Assembly (NCBI RefSeq): GCF_037893015.1
Contig: NC_133665.1
Coordinates: forward strand, 192,848,722 to 192,912,721
DNA from: Macrotis lagotis
Lineage: Eukaryota > Chordata > Mammalia > Peramelemorphia > Peramelidae
DNA: 64,000 nt
Reading direction: 5' to 3'
In this document: in pieces, positions 1 through 11,370 of the stretch
Layout: the number at the start of each line of letters is the position of its first letter
Numbering within the stretch: the stretch's first letter is position 1
The notes under the pieces: generated by a model
The model's database searches: none
What the model saw: the letters and a program-made list of their open reading frames with translations, nothing else
Told to the model about the DNA's origin: nothing
Made by a program: the position numbers and the translations under genes

Positions 1-441
1 TTGGCTCTCTAAAGGGGGGGCTTTGTTTTCCTCCAGCTTTGACTAGATTTCCTATCTTCTGCCGTATGGGAGCCCAGGACAAAGAGCTGGGTGATGGGGT
101 TCTGCCTTGCCCAACTGCTTCTCCTTGTGCATTCCCTGAAAATGTCCAGGGGAAGCCAGACTGCTTTGGGAGCCCCCCAAAGCTGGCTGTCCCAGGTGTC
201 AATCTAGTGGGATTATGTGGGGAGTTTCCATTGTAGGCCCTCATTACTCCCCAGTGGGCCTGTGTTTTTAACAGTTGATTCATGCACACCCCCAACCCCC
301 TTCAGTAACTAGAAACTGGGGCCTGACAGCTCGCAGGGTGGATGGGAAAGGCAGGTGAGAAATGTGCTCATGTCCCTGTGTAGCCCAGGATGGGAGCTCA
401 AGATGCTCTCTCCTCAGCCTGGACTTAGAGCGGGGTGCTCC

Positions 442-610
442 CCCCAGACCTGCCCTCCTGACCCCCAGACCTGCCCTCCCCACCCCCAGACCTGCCCTCC
501 CCACCCCCAGACCTGCCCTCCCCACCCCCAGACCTGCCCTCCCCACCCCCAGACCTGCCTTCCCCACCCCCAGACCTGCCCTCCCCACCCCCCAGACTTG
601 CCTTCCCCAC
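442..610. repeat. 21-bp minisatellite, about 8 units
   Basis: A unit close to ccagacctgccctccccacc (21 bp with the flanking c) is repeated in tandem about eight times with few substitutions. The first unit has tgac in place of ccac, and the later units carry tgccttcc. Because 21 is a multiple of three, every frame stays open on both strands and gives artificial 7-residue repeats such as CPPHPQT or GEGRSGG. I do not regard these as protein-coding. Confidence 0.9.
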
Positions 611-1589
611 CTGCCCATCCTACAGCTGGGAGACCAGGTCTGCCTCAGGATCCCCAGAGAGAAGCAAAGCCCAAGAGGCTCTTAAACGTGACAGGTACGC
701 CCTTGGGCATGCTCCAGCATGGAGGCATTCCTGGTAGACAGGAAGCATCTATGAAGGGCCTCTGCGGAGCCTGCTCCCGGGGTTACAGAGACCTGAGCCA
801 AACAATCCCCTTGGCCTGGCATTCAAGGCTCTTCTGGCTAGCATGATCTCTCCTATTCTCGTGCACTGCTGCAGTGAGGAGTCTTCATTCCTGCGACACG
901 GGGAAGATGAGCTTCTCCCTATGGCCTTCACAGGGCTGGGGGAGGAGGAGAGCCGGGTGTACCTCAGAGCCTGGAGAGAGAGGTGGGGCGGGGTTATTAT
1001 TGGTGATTTGTGCATGGATCTGACACTGGAACTCCCATGGTCAGGAGGATCTAGGAAGATTGGGTGCCTTGTCCCCAGAAAGCGCCCTCCAACCTGGGGG
1101 GCATGCTGTGGATGCCAGCTTAGGGGCAGCTGGGACAGGCTGGGGTGCCTAGCTCTGCCAGGGGGAGTTTTACTGCGTCCTGGGGGTGGGGATCGTGTGC
1201 TTTTGCCTTGGGAGGGAGGCCCAGCAGGTGTCAGGGGGTGGCTGTGAACTGGAGTCCTTGACTTCTCTCTTTTCAACCTTGGCATTCTGGATTTTGTGAA
1301 AACAACCAAGAATGCCACCTGTTTGCCTGGTTGCCTGTATGCTGGCACCTCCCCGGATGAACCACCTCAGCTTACATCGCTAGAACCCAAATGAATCAAA
1401 CCTGTTTGGTGACTATTTCACCAATTTTCTAGCATTTTTTTCTAGCAGTTGCCATTTCTGTGTCCCTGAACCGTGTTTTTCAGGACAGATCTGGTGGAGA
1501 TCGGGGGTTTGGAATTCACCCTTAGCCACTTTTCAGTTTCTTCACCCAATCCGGTGGCCTCTGGTTCCCGATGGACTTTGGCCGAGGAC

Positions 1590-1665
1590 TTCATTAGGGT
1601 GTAAGCTCCCTGCGGGCAGGGGTCACTGCTGGCTATTCTCAGGGGCTGACCCAAGGTGGGCACTG
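1590..1665 (+). repeat. L2-like 3' tail relic
   Basis: The text 'tagggtgtaagctccctgcgggcagggg' followed by 'ggtgggcactggt' matches the typical 3' end of mammalian LINE2 (gtaagctccttgagggcaggg ... taggcactcaataaatg). It is decayed and short. Confidence 0.5.
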
Positions 1666-3569
1666 GTTGGTGGGGATGAGCCCTCTGTCTGCCTCAGTTA
1701 CCCCCCCCCATCAAATGAGGATCTCCAAAGCACACCTTCCCCTCCCTCCCAGGGTGGGGTGTAGGGCTGTCACAGTGCCCACAGGAGGCTCATTTGTTTC
1801 CCCTCTTCCTTCCTCATCTTCAAGCCTCGGTTTCCCCATCAACCAAGTCAGGGGATTGGGCGAGATGGGCAGTGTGCCTCTTCTGGCTTCCATCCATTCT
1901 TAAGTCTGTAGGACTGGGCATGAGGCCATCCCCAAGACCTTCTGCAACAGTTTGTCCCAAGCCTCAACTACTTTTCTCCAAGGCTAATGAAAGTGAGAAG
2001 TGGGAGGGAACTGGTTTGAATTGGGATTGAGAGCACCTTGAGAAAGCCCAGAGAAGGGGAGTAAAAACAGCATCCCTCTTGGCCTCCCTGTTGGGACCCT
2101 CCTCACACCTGGGTGCCCAAGACCCTCATCTCTGGGGTTCTGGCCTCAGCCTGGGTTGTGCCAATGGACTTACAGGTTTCTCCCCCTTTTGCCATTTTTT
2201 TGGGTGACCCTGGACATGACCAGAGGAGCCACACAGAGTACCAGTGGGCCTAGGGGAATGTCTGGAACCTTCACACTGCCCCCCACCCCACCCAAGGGCA
2301 GGAAGCAGCAGGGATGAAGGGGCCCCCCAGCACCAGATTCATGGGGCCTGTATTGCTGTCCCCATTCCGTAGGGCTGGGCCCCCTCTTGGGTCACTCGGG
2401 GTTCAAGGAGGTGTCCTGCTGGTTTACATGGCTCCCTCCAAATGCATTGGGAACTATGGACCCCCATTGGAGAGAGTCTCACTCAATTGAGACCTGATAC
2501 AGAAGGCTGAGAGCACCCCAGGGAGAGGGAGGCACCCAGAAGCAGAGGTAGCCCACCAGTGCTTGGACTCTTGTGGGGTAGGGTTACCCGGGGGGGGGGC
2601 AGCTGGCGTGCTCTACCAGCTCATCTGTGGGTTCTGTTTGTCAGGATCTCTCTTTTTTTGCTTAGCTGTCTCTTTTTATTATGTGTTTTTGGACCTCTGC
2701 CCAGAGGCTTCTGGGTATATTTAATAACTCCAAAGAGTAAGCAAAATGATGCCATGGAACCATTCTCCTGCTTGAACTCATCAGTTTCTATTGCTTTCCC
2801 CTGGTGTCTTCATCCCTCACAAAAAGAGAGATGAGGCCTTGGAATTTGGGGAGCCCTTGCTGGAGGGTGGCTTCTGGGGTGCTGGCTGTAGGGGTCCCTG
2901 TGAGGGGAAGTGCCCTGAGGACCAGGTCTGTCTCTGCTTCTCTTTGGAGCTCCAGGTCTGGCCAACTGGTATGCTCCAGAAGGGTGGGAGATGGAGGGGC
3001 TAGGCTCCATGTTAGGGTCTTCCATAGCCTAGGGCCCCTGAACCCTGCCATGGACCTTGGCCAACATTGGTACCTTTGTCACCATCCCACCACATTTTCT
3101 TCTGCTTGTTCTGAAGAGTGATTCTGTGGATGCAGGGACCCTCCCTGTGTGGACCCTCCCTCTCCAGAGCCCTCTCAGCAATCTTAGGGTCCTGGTGCAT
3201 TGTCTGGGGGCACTGAAGTTAAGCCCCCCAGCCAGCGGGGGCCAATGGGGGGGATGCACTCAGGGTCCATTCTCTTGGCCTCCACTGCTCTTTGTTGCCT
3301 CTCCATCTCCTCTCCTGCCCCCCAACTCGTGCGGTGCCGTTCTACCCCCCATCTTTGACTTCTTCTTGCTTCAGGCAGGAGCTAAAAGCATTCTGGGCTC
3401 CCAGCAGCCTTTGCTTCTCTAGTCCATCAGGGGGTCAGTGATGGTGGGATGGTGAGTTGTTGGAAGTCACCGGCATAGGGTGCTGCCTGTTACTAGACTT
3501 GGGGGGGCTTGTCTGCTCCCTGAGGGAAGGGACCCAAACCGTGCCCCTCCTGACTCCTCACACCACCTA

Positions 3570-3870
3570 GTACAAAATTACAGGATGGAAAGATCTCTGG
3601 CTTTGAAGTCTGAGGCTCTGGGTTCAAATCCAGCCTCTTCCCTATGGATCTACCCTAGGTGAGTCAGGTCTCTCTGGGTCTAAGGGCAATGAACCACAAC
3701 ATCTCTAAGGGGGGGGGGGTCCCTTCAGATGAGGAAATCAAGGTCCAGCTGGTGGCAGAATCAGGATGGGGCTATTGTGAACCCTAGAATCCAGGTAACA
3801 TGGACCTAGAGCCTGAGTTCAAATCCAACCTTAGATGCTCACCAACTGTGTGACCCTGGACGAGAAACTT
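3570..3870 (+). repeat. MIR-like relics (pair)
   Basis: There are two old tRNA-derived SINE relics. One around 3580-3660 contains 'tctgaggctctgggttcaaatcc'. The other around 3785-3870 contains 'gagcctgagttcaaatccaacc' followed by 'actgtgtgaccctgg'. The B-box-like ggttcaaatcc and the 'tgtgaccctggacgag' segment are MIR hallmarks. A short antisense-type MIR piece ('gatgaggaaatcaaggtccag') lies between them. Confidence 0.55.
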
Positions 3871-5634
3871 GTCTTGCGCCTGCCTCCCTCTCCTCAGGTC
3901 CCCATGTGAATAGTTGTAAGGGGCTTAAATTGATCTCTGGGATACAGCTGGCACTAACCAAAGCCTCCCTTGCCTGCCCTGTAGAGCTGGGGCTCTGCCT
4001 CCGGCAGGTGCGTGGTCATCTCCTTGGCAGAAGTGACCTGACTCCTCTGCTGACCGGCCAGGTGTGTGTGTGGGGGGCACGGATTCTCCACCGTGCACTG
4101 GCGCTTCTCTTGGTCTCACGTTGCCCCTCTCGGGGGACTTGAGGCAGCCTGGAGCCTGGGCAGGATCTGGGCTTCTGCTGGGGCTGAAGGGAGCTTGACC
4201 CCAGGGCAGGGCGTGGGGGAGGGGGTGGCCCCACCAGAATGACACAGAGCTTCCAGGCTGAAAATGGGGCTGTTTACTGGGAGAACTCCGCTCTGCTCCA
4301 GGCTGGAGACCAGAGGTCGGTCAACAGGCAAACAAACCTCGGGATTGGGGGCATCTAGTTCTGTTTCCAGGGTTGGAGGACAGGCAGCTGGGGGATGCAG
4401 GGGGAGAGCCAGGGCAGGGGGAGAGCCAAATAGGCTTCCCCTCCCTTTCCTTGTCCCCCCCACCCCTTGAACCTAGCCTTGTTATGAAGGAAAGCAGTTT
4501 AGCCCAGCAGTTGGGGTGGGGAGCTCAGCAGATGGCATAGACCGCACTTGGCTCCCCTGCCCCCTACTGCCATTCCCCTCGTTCCTTGAGGTTCCCTTGT
4601 TCTCATGGCGTGCAGTTCCTTATCTGGCAGCAGCCCATACAAGACTCAGTTTGGCTCCGGGGCTCAGAGCCCACCTCTTGGCTCTGCCGGCTCTTTGGCC
4701 TCAGTTTTGTCATCTGAAATGACAGGGTTCACTCCCCATCCTCTGAGGTCTGCGACCCACTGCTGTCATTTCTTGGCCTGCAGTAATAGCTACTCTCTTG
4801 CGTCTTCCTGGCTTGGCTCTGCTCTTCTCCGTCCTTCTGATCTGGACATTGGGTCAGGACAAGTTGGGCCTCAGCCTATCCACTCTCCATCGGTCAATGC
4901 CAAGTGACTGGGGTGGGGGCCCTCTGACTTAGCTTCCCCCAGAGCAAATCCTTTATTTCAAGGTGACCAAAGCCCCCAAGCCCCCTCCCCTGTCCTCAGA
5001 GTGACCCTGAAGGCCTCAGTTGACCTTGGCCCATCTCTGTCTGGGTCCTCCCTTTCTCCAGCCTGCCCACTCCTCAGCCAACTCTCTATAGCTTCTAAAG
5101 AGACGGGGTGAGGTGGGTAATCATGTTTGGGGTGGGAAGGGAATGGTTGTTTATGCTTTTTGCTGTTATGACTCCAGTGGGGCCTTGAAAGAACTGATAA
5201 TGGTTTCATGATGCAAACCCCCCTCACTGGGTCTGACTGAGTCACCAGACTGGGAAGGAGCCAGGGTACCCGGATGCCACTCGGGTGACTCAGAAGCCCG
5301 GGATGTGATTCCATGTTATTGAGTGCTGACCACTGCCTATTAGATGGGCTCTGAAAAGGAATGATTTCCCCAGCAGCCAGCTTTGCCTGGGCTTGGCCTT
5401 GGGGAGTGGAGGCCGTTTCCAGAAAGTGGGGCAAAGAGAAATATCAGAGGTCACCCTCATTCTGGGTTCTCCGGATCCACTAGTAAATTGAGGAGGGCAT
5501 CGAAGGAAGCCCAGAGCTCTTTAACTGGGTCCCGGGAGGAAGCAGAAAGCAGGGAGCCCACCCCCAGACCCCCCAGGGGCTCTTACAGAGGTAAAAGGAA
5601 TTATCCAAGACTCCTCATTGGGCTGGTTCCTTAG

Positions 5635-5745
5635 AGTCCATCAGTCAAAAAGTGTTGATTTTGGTGCCTGCTCTGAGGTTGGAACGGTGCAAAGAGTGAG
5701 AATGTCTGCCCTCCAGGAGCTTCCATCCTAATGCTTGTAAATAAG
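5635..5745 (+). repeat. L2/L3-like (CR1 group) relic
   Basis: The sequence 'gtgcctgctctgaggttgg', then 'gccctccaggagcttccatcctaatg', resembles the common mammalian L2/L3 body segment ('ctgtgctaagcgctgg ... ccctgccctcaaggagcttacattctaatg'). Confidence 0.5.
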
Positions 5746-5879
5746 TGCAGGCCAATGGGCAAAGAAGATGGATGTCACGAAACAAAGAAGCTGCTAGGGA
5801 TACAAGCATGTCCAAGAAGCGTTTCCAGGATGGTCTAGGGCTGGTCTGGAGCTGGGCAGGAACCTGTAAGGTCTCCGTC

Positions 5880-5995
5880 CAAGCTCCTCCTTTTCCAGAT
5901 AAGGAAACTGAGATCCCAGGAAAGGAAATGATTTGTCCAAGGTCTGTAAGTGTCAGAGGGGTGGGCTTTGGCTTCTAGATCCACCACAGACTCCT
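5880..5995 (-). repeat. MIR-like relic, minus
   Basis: 'ttttccagataaggaaactgagatcccaggaaagg', 'tgatttgtccaaggtctgtaagtg' and a following 'ggctttggcttct' form the reverse-oriented MIR pattern ('cagatgaggaaactgaggc ... cttgcccaaggtcacac'). Confidence 0.6.
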
Positions 5996-6583
5996 TGTCA
6001 TGAGGGCCAAAGGAGGTCATTCCTTTTCTATATGAATATCAGCACTTGGTGTTGTTCATCCCCTCTTCATCCCCTGTGAGGATTCAGGAAAATCTGTGGG
6101 ATAGTGGAGGACCCTAGGCCAGTCTAAGCCACTGGAAGAAAAGAATGGAGATCTGACCCATGGAAAGTAAGGCAGGAATGTGGAGGGGGTGAACAGACCC
6201 CAGCCCTGAAGTGGCATTGCCTCCAGGGTCTTATACTTGTGTGGGATAATAATAGCCAGTGTCTGTAGAATGTTGTCCTGTTTGCATAAGTGAGAAAACT
6301 GAGCCTTCAGACTCCCCTCCTCATCCCCTACCCCCCAGTTCCCCTTCTCCCCCTCTGATGGCTCCTTCTCTGTCTTTTCTGCTGGCTCCACCTCTAGATC
6401 ACAGCCTCTGACTCTGGGGGTCTTTGATAATGAATTTAACAGATACAAAATAAAGGTGGCTAATGGAGATGGGTAATCCAAGAAAAAGGTCCTCTCTTGA
6501 AAAACTGCAGGAAAAAGGGAAAGATATAGTACTGTAGTTAAAATTTTAGGTACTGTGCTTAGGGATGCATGTGTATGTGTGAA

Positions 6584-6587
<4 letters not shown>

Positions 6588-6616
<29 letters not shown>
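6588..6616. repeat. (TG)n microsatellite
   Basis: A run of about 14 TG dinucleotides is preceded by imperfect tgtatgtgtgaatgtg. It produces a false His/Thr-rich open frame on the minus strand. Confidence 0.95.
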
Positions 6617-6619
<3 letters not shown>

Positions 6620-6959
6620 ATATATGCACAAATATTGCAATTCAGTTAATACTAGTAAAATGCTGTAGAAAATATTCCTTGTTGATATATGAGGAGAAAT
6701 GATGCAGGAAGAACCAATCTAAAAATTATAACCTTGACTGTAAATGACTTGAATTTCTCTATAAAAAGAAAAAAAATGTAATAAAATGTATGAAAGAAGC
6801 CAAAAAACCCAAACCCCCAAAACCATAATGTTACTAACAGTAAATACCTCAAAGACAGAAAGATATATACCCATGGAAAATGACCAGATGAGGTAATAGT
6901 CTTGAGGCTTTGGTTGTCCCCAGGAAATCTAAGCAAGGCGGAATTCAAATCCTGAAGCA

Positions 6960-7940
6960 AGAAGAGCAAAAGAACAACACTATTCCTGACAGTATTTGCT
7001 TGGCGTTTTCTCCCTTTCCCCCCTCAATCTTTTGATTTTTGTTTTAATGTTTCTTGGATGATGGAATTCCTACTTTCTATGAGCTCCATGCTGATATTTA
7101 AGATATCTGACTTCTGGGCAAGATTCCTTTTCCTCCATTCTGTGACTTCATCTGGAAGCACTTGCTTCCCTCATTTCACATGGGTAACAAGGCCTTTTGG
7201 GGTCTTCCTTTATTTCTCCCAAGTGCTCAGGGGTACTGGGGGCCAGGGCAATCTTTTCTCCAAAGCTCCTCTTAGGTTTGTGGAGTTGCCTCTTGGACTT
7301 TTCTCAATCCATTGGTTTCCTCCAATGTGTTTACATCTTCTTCTGTTTTCTCAGGTCCACTTGGACACCCGATGCTTAGTCCTGTCCTCTGGCACATTTG
7401 GGCAGGATTTGTGTGGGCTCTCCCGCCATTTGTATGCATTCTGGATTGGGGGTTCATTTTCCCAGAGGCCTCCCTGAGATTCTGTTCTTGACCCCTCTGG
7501 CTCCATCCTCTTGGTGAAGTTTTACACCTAAATCTCTTGGCTCCCCAGGTATTGTCTTGGCTCTCGGTGCTCCTCCTGGGTTAGGCACAAGCCACCTACT
7601 TGTTGCAGTTCAGGTCTGACCATGTCTCCAGCTGTGGCTTTGGGGAGCTACTCGAGCACTGGGGTGTCTTTGCTTGTGACTTTCTCCTACTGGTCTGACC
7701 TCAGGTCCAGTAAAGGGTCTTAGGTTACTTCTTCCTGATCCCTCTTCTTTGAGCAGTGTTCTCTTTCTGTACATGCCTGAACCAGATGGATGCATGTATA
7801 GTTATTTCCTTGACTTCCTTTACCACTTTCTCTCTGGTGCATTTTTAGGGATTTACTGGCATATTTATAGAGACTCTGGGCTCCATTAGCTCCTAATACA
7901 CTACTGTCTCCCCATAATTCCCAAATGATCATTCTTAGAG
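6960..7940 (-). mobile_element. Probable L1 5' region / start of ORF1, minus strand
   Basis: Read on the minus strand, this roughly 1-kb block starts with a G-rich, stop-containing stretch. It then runs into an A-rich segment encoding phrases such as 'aagtcagatatcttaaatatc' and 'gaaacattaaaacaaaaatc', which resemble the 5' UTR to ORF1 junction of mammalian L1 elements. The minus-strand frames are broken. Assignment is by general texture rather than a diagnostic motif, so another LINE or unique intron is possible. Confidence 0.35.
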
Positions 7941-9149
7941 AGACTCTTTTATATATATTTTATTTGTTTTCTAATTATATGCAATAGTAGTTTCTATCTA
8001 TCATTTTTTGGGTAAGGTTTTGAATTTAAAGAGACTTTTGATGGTGAATGAAGTAAATATACATCCTTTGAAGGGAAGAGAAAATAATTTTTTAAAGAAA
8101 TTAATATTAAATTGCACAGTCACAAAAACAATTCTAGTGGGCAATTTAACATCTCATTAATAGAATATGAAAAATCAAACAGGAAATAAACCAAAAAGAA
8201 ATTGCATCCATGACTAGAATGTTGGAAAAAATGTACGTTTCAAAGATATATAGAAAGAACTGATCCAAAAAAAATAATGGATACAGTGTCACTTTCAATA
8301 TTTACTGCATATTTCAAAAATTAATTATGGAATAGGGGCATTGATTTTAAATTTCTTTATCTATCATACTACAATAAAAATAATGATAAGGAATATGTTA
8401 GATGAAGGCTAAAATCACTTGTTTAATAATGCTTAAGATAAAGATGACATTATAGAAATAATTTTAAAAGGTAACAACAGTCTGGAATACATTAAGATTA
8501 ATGGAATAGAACAGAAGAGAAGTGATACCCCCAGATGCTTAAATTACATTAACTGTTTCTTTCTCTTAGCTGTCTTTGGGAGATTTTGGTGTCCCCTGCC
8601 CTTTCAGGTTAATGTTGTGTCTGTTCAGGGAACCAAGTTTTAGGAAGGACATTATATTGTAAAATAGAAGTGACTGCAGCCAGAGAAATTTCAGGGAAGA
8701 AGAATGCCATAAGGAAACTCTTAGTTGAAGGAATTGAGGGATGGTCTGCCTAGAGCAGAGAAGACTTGGGGGAGAGATGAGACTTGTCTATCAGGTGGAG
8801 GAGAATTAGCTCTGTTCTGTCTGGTTCCAGAATACACAACCAGGAGCAAGTGTGGAGGGGGTGGTGACAGAGAAGGGAGGGCCTATATGTCTGAGGATGA
8901 TCAAAGCTGCAACTGGCCTGTGAATGCAGCAGGCTTCCATGCTCTTGGACATGAAACTTCTGTTTTTCAGGGAGAGGGTTAGATGGTCTCTGAGGTTCCT
9001 TTCAGCTGGGAGCCTGTGATTCTGTAGTTCCACTGAAATGTTTCAAATGTTTTTCAAGTCTTTAATGAAATTTTAAAACTTTGCTGCTTAAAACAAATGG
9101 ACAAAAGGAAACAAGCCCACAGTGCAGAATGGAGGTGATTGATTCTGGC

Positions 9150-9320
9150 ACAGGAGGGCTCCAGTTAAAATCTGGCTTGGCCAACTTTCGTCAGCTTAAG
9201 GCCATGAGGTAGTCACTGCCCTCTCTCTCTGAGCTTCTATTTTTCTTATCTGTAAAACAAAAATGGGGGCTAAATGAGCTCCAAGGTCTCTTTGAGCTCC
9301 AAATCTATGGTTCTGTCATG
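9150..9320 (+). repeat. MIR-like relic
   Basis: 'tggaggtgattgattctggcacagg', then 'tctgagcttctatttttcttatctgtaaaac', and 'ggctaaatgagctccaaggtctctttgagctcc' follow the MIR order of head, 'ctcagtttcctcatctgtaaaa' and 'gaggtcccttccagctct'. Confidence 0.65.
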
Positions 9321-9918
9321 CTAGTTACTGCATCAGACCCAAGCACCCAATGTGATAGAAGCAGAATTAAAAGAGAAGTTAATATAAAATGGATTTAATG
9401 AACAAATATAAAAAGAACTATTTTCAGAGCAATAAAATTCATCTTTATTTTTCTATTATATTTCTAGGATTCTTTTATTAAGTTGCTAAATAAAGTTTTA
9501 CCTCAAGGAATGATAGTTGTGAAGAATGCAGTGATGCAGGGGAGGTATAGCCCCACCAGGCTTCAGGGTGAGGAGGGCTCTAGATTGTGTGTGTTCTTGG
9601 GGTCCAAGGGAAGTGAGTCCTCCTTCAGCTTAGGCCCTATGGGGTCTTTCCAGCCTGACATGCAGGAGAGACCCTCCATAACCAACATAGGTAAATTCAC
9701 ACTATAAGAACCCCTGAAGGACACACCCAGAACACATCCCTCTTTTGACCCCTAATTCCACATTGGCCTTTCTAGGTTTTCACTTAGACTTTGCTGACTT
9801 GCTCCTCTATCTGTTAGACCCTAAATCTATGGAGTCAGAAGGTGCCAAGCATCCTTCCTGAAACCCTCCCCCCAGCATATCCAACTACCAGGAGAGATTG
9901 TTTTAAATCTCTTGATGG

Positions 9919-10082
9919 GGGGGGGGGTGGCTAGGTGGTGCAGTGGATAAAGCACCGGCCTTGGAGTCAGGAGGACCTGGGTTCAAATCCGGTCTCAGAC
10001 ACTTAATAATTACCTAGCTGTGTGGCCTTGGGCAAGCCACTTAACCCCATTTGCCTTGCAAAAACCTAAAAAAAATAATAAA
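9919..10082 (+). mobile_element. WSINE1-like SINE with target-site duplication
   Basis: This is a full-length tRNA-derived SINE. The head is 'ggctaggtggtgcagtggat', followed by the B-box-like 'gggttcaaatcc', the body 'cagacacttaataattacctagctg' and the tail 'gccttgcaaaaacc' with an A-rich end. It is flanked by a 14-bp direct repeat (aaatctcttgatgg at 9905-9918 and 10083-10096), a perfect target-site duplication that implies a recent L1-type insertion. Confidence 0.93.
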
Positions 10083-10428
10083 AAATCTCTTGATGGAAGG
10101 AGAAGCATTGACCCTGTAAACCAGCCTCCCCTGGATTCCAGCAGGTTCTCCCCTTTCCATGAGCCCTGAGGATCCTCAAGGTTGGAAGGACCCAGATGAT
10201 TCAATGTTACTTATGCTAGAAGTAACCCTGGTCAGATCGATCATTCTGTGTCTTTGAGCCTTGGCTTATTTGTCTATAAATGGGCATAGAAAGTTATCAT
10301 TTCTATTGAAGATTTATTGTGAGGCTGAAGGAGATCATGCTTATACAATCCTTTGAGTGCCAAAAAATTCTGAAAATCCTTGGGTTGAACAAGGACTTTG
10401 TCCTTTTCCATCAACTCTCTACCTTCTT

Positions 10429-10574
10429 TTTTTTTTTTTGCAAGGCAATGGGTTTGAGTGACTTGCCCAAGGTCACACAGCTAGGCAATTATTAAGGGTC
10501 TGAGGTCAGATTTGAACTCATGTCCTCCTGACTCCAGGACCAGTGCTCTATCCATTGCACCACCTAGCCACCCC
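10429..10574 (-). mobile_element. WSINE1-like SINE with target-site duplication, minus
   Basis: This is the same SINE family in reverse orientation. A poly-T start leads to 'tttgcaaggcaatggg', then 'gcccaaggtcacacagctagg', and it ends with 'cattgcaccacctagccacccc'. A 16-bp direct repeat (aactctctaccttctt at 10413-10428 and aactctctatcttctt at 10575-10590) differs at one base. It faces the copy at 9919-10082, forming an inverted pair about 350 nt apart. Confidence 0.92.
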
Positions 10575-10664
10575 AACTCTCTATCTTCTTGAAACATATG
10601 GGGCTGGCTACCCCATCTTCATGGCTTCTTTTGGCCAGATGACTTAATTGTCCTCAGCCAGCCC

Positions 10665-10750
10665 GTTCAGTCAGTAAGCATTTATTAGACACCTAAGGTA
10701 TACCAGGTCCTATCCTACTGCTGGGAACACAAAAACACAGCCCTTCAGGT
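10665..10750 (+). repeat. L2/L3-like relic
   Basis: 'gtaagcatttattagacacctaagg', 'ataccaggtcctatcctactgctggg' and 'aacacaaaaacacagccctt' match the widely seen CR1-group segment ('catttattaagcacctactatgtgccaggcactgtgctaagc'). Confidence 0.6.
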
Positions 10751-11039
10751 GCCTAGAAGGTCCCATTTCCTCCCTTGGTGAGATCTTTCTGACTCTGAGC
10801 TTATCCCAAGCCTCCCTGATGGGCGTCACTCTCTTGACTTGGATTCTCCTTGGCTCCCTCTACATCCCCTGGGCTTTTCTGCTGTCAAAGCTCTCCATTC
10901 TCTGTGAGCATCAGCAGTGAGGGTTAGTCCAAGACTCGTCTCATCTGGGGAACCCAGGGACCTTCTTCTCCTCAGAAGACCCTCAGAATGTTGTACCTTC
11001 AATCTGCGTACATCCGGCACGTTGGACTGGAAAAAGGCA

Positions 11040-11180
11040 GGGGACTAGGCTGAGCTCTGATGCTGAGGAGCTGTTCAGCTCTGGACGCATCACTGCCTTG
11101 CTCTGGACCTCAGTTTCCCCATCTTTACATGAGGACCCTGGATTGACTAAATGGTCTGGAAGCTATTTTCCATAGCTAGG
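11040..11180 (+). repeat. MIR-like relic
   Basis: 'ctctggacctcagtttccccatctttacatgagg', followed by 'ctaaatggtctggaagct', matches the 3' half of MIR. Confidence 0.55.
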
Positions 11181-11192
11181 GTTCTTTGAGTT

Positions 11193-11195
<3 letters not shown>

Positions 11196-11238
<43 letters not shown>
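11196..11238. repeat. (CA)n microsatellite
   Basis: An uninterrupted run of about 21 CA dinucleotides is followed by ctctctccc. It is likely length-polymorphic. Confidence 0.97.
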
Positions 11239-11241
<3 letters not shown>

Positions 11242-11324
11242 CTCCCATACACTCAGACCCATATAAATAGTGCATTTATTTTCCTGTGACTTTGCCAATG
11301 TTCATCTTTCCTCTAGTCCACTTA

Positions 11325-11370
11325 ATGACTGCACACACAGTAGGCACTTGATAAACGTCGGTCGACTTCT
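11325..11370 (+). repeat. L2-like 3' tail relic
   Basis: 'cacacagtaggcacttgataaacgtc' is the terminal L2 phrase ('cacatagtaggcgcttaataaatg'). Confidence 0.6.

Noticed and set aside
442..610. Regularly spaced repeat as possible CRISPR array
   Set aside because: Units are contiguous with no unique spacers, and the genome is mammalian.
280..846. Long open frames with 7-residue repeats on both strands at the left end
   Set aside because: They are produced by the 21-bp minisatellite, whose unit is a multiple of three, and have no sequence outside the repeat that resembles a protein.
749..1348. 199-codon minus-strand frame
   Set aside because: Pro/Ser/Arg-rich composition from GC-rich DNA, no domain resemblance, no splice or promoter context.
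6056..6640. 194-codon minus-strand frame with a His/Thr run
   Set aside because: The start lies in a TG microsatellite and the rest overlaps a repeat-like region without family resemblance.
9919..10082. tRNA-like head with B-box-like ggttcaaatcc in SINEs
   Set aside because: It belongs to tRNA-derived SINEs, lacks a complete cloverleaf, and occurs in many copies. It is not a functional tRNA gene.
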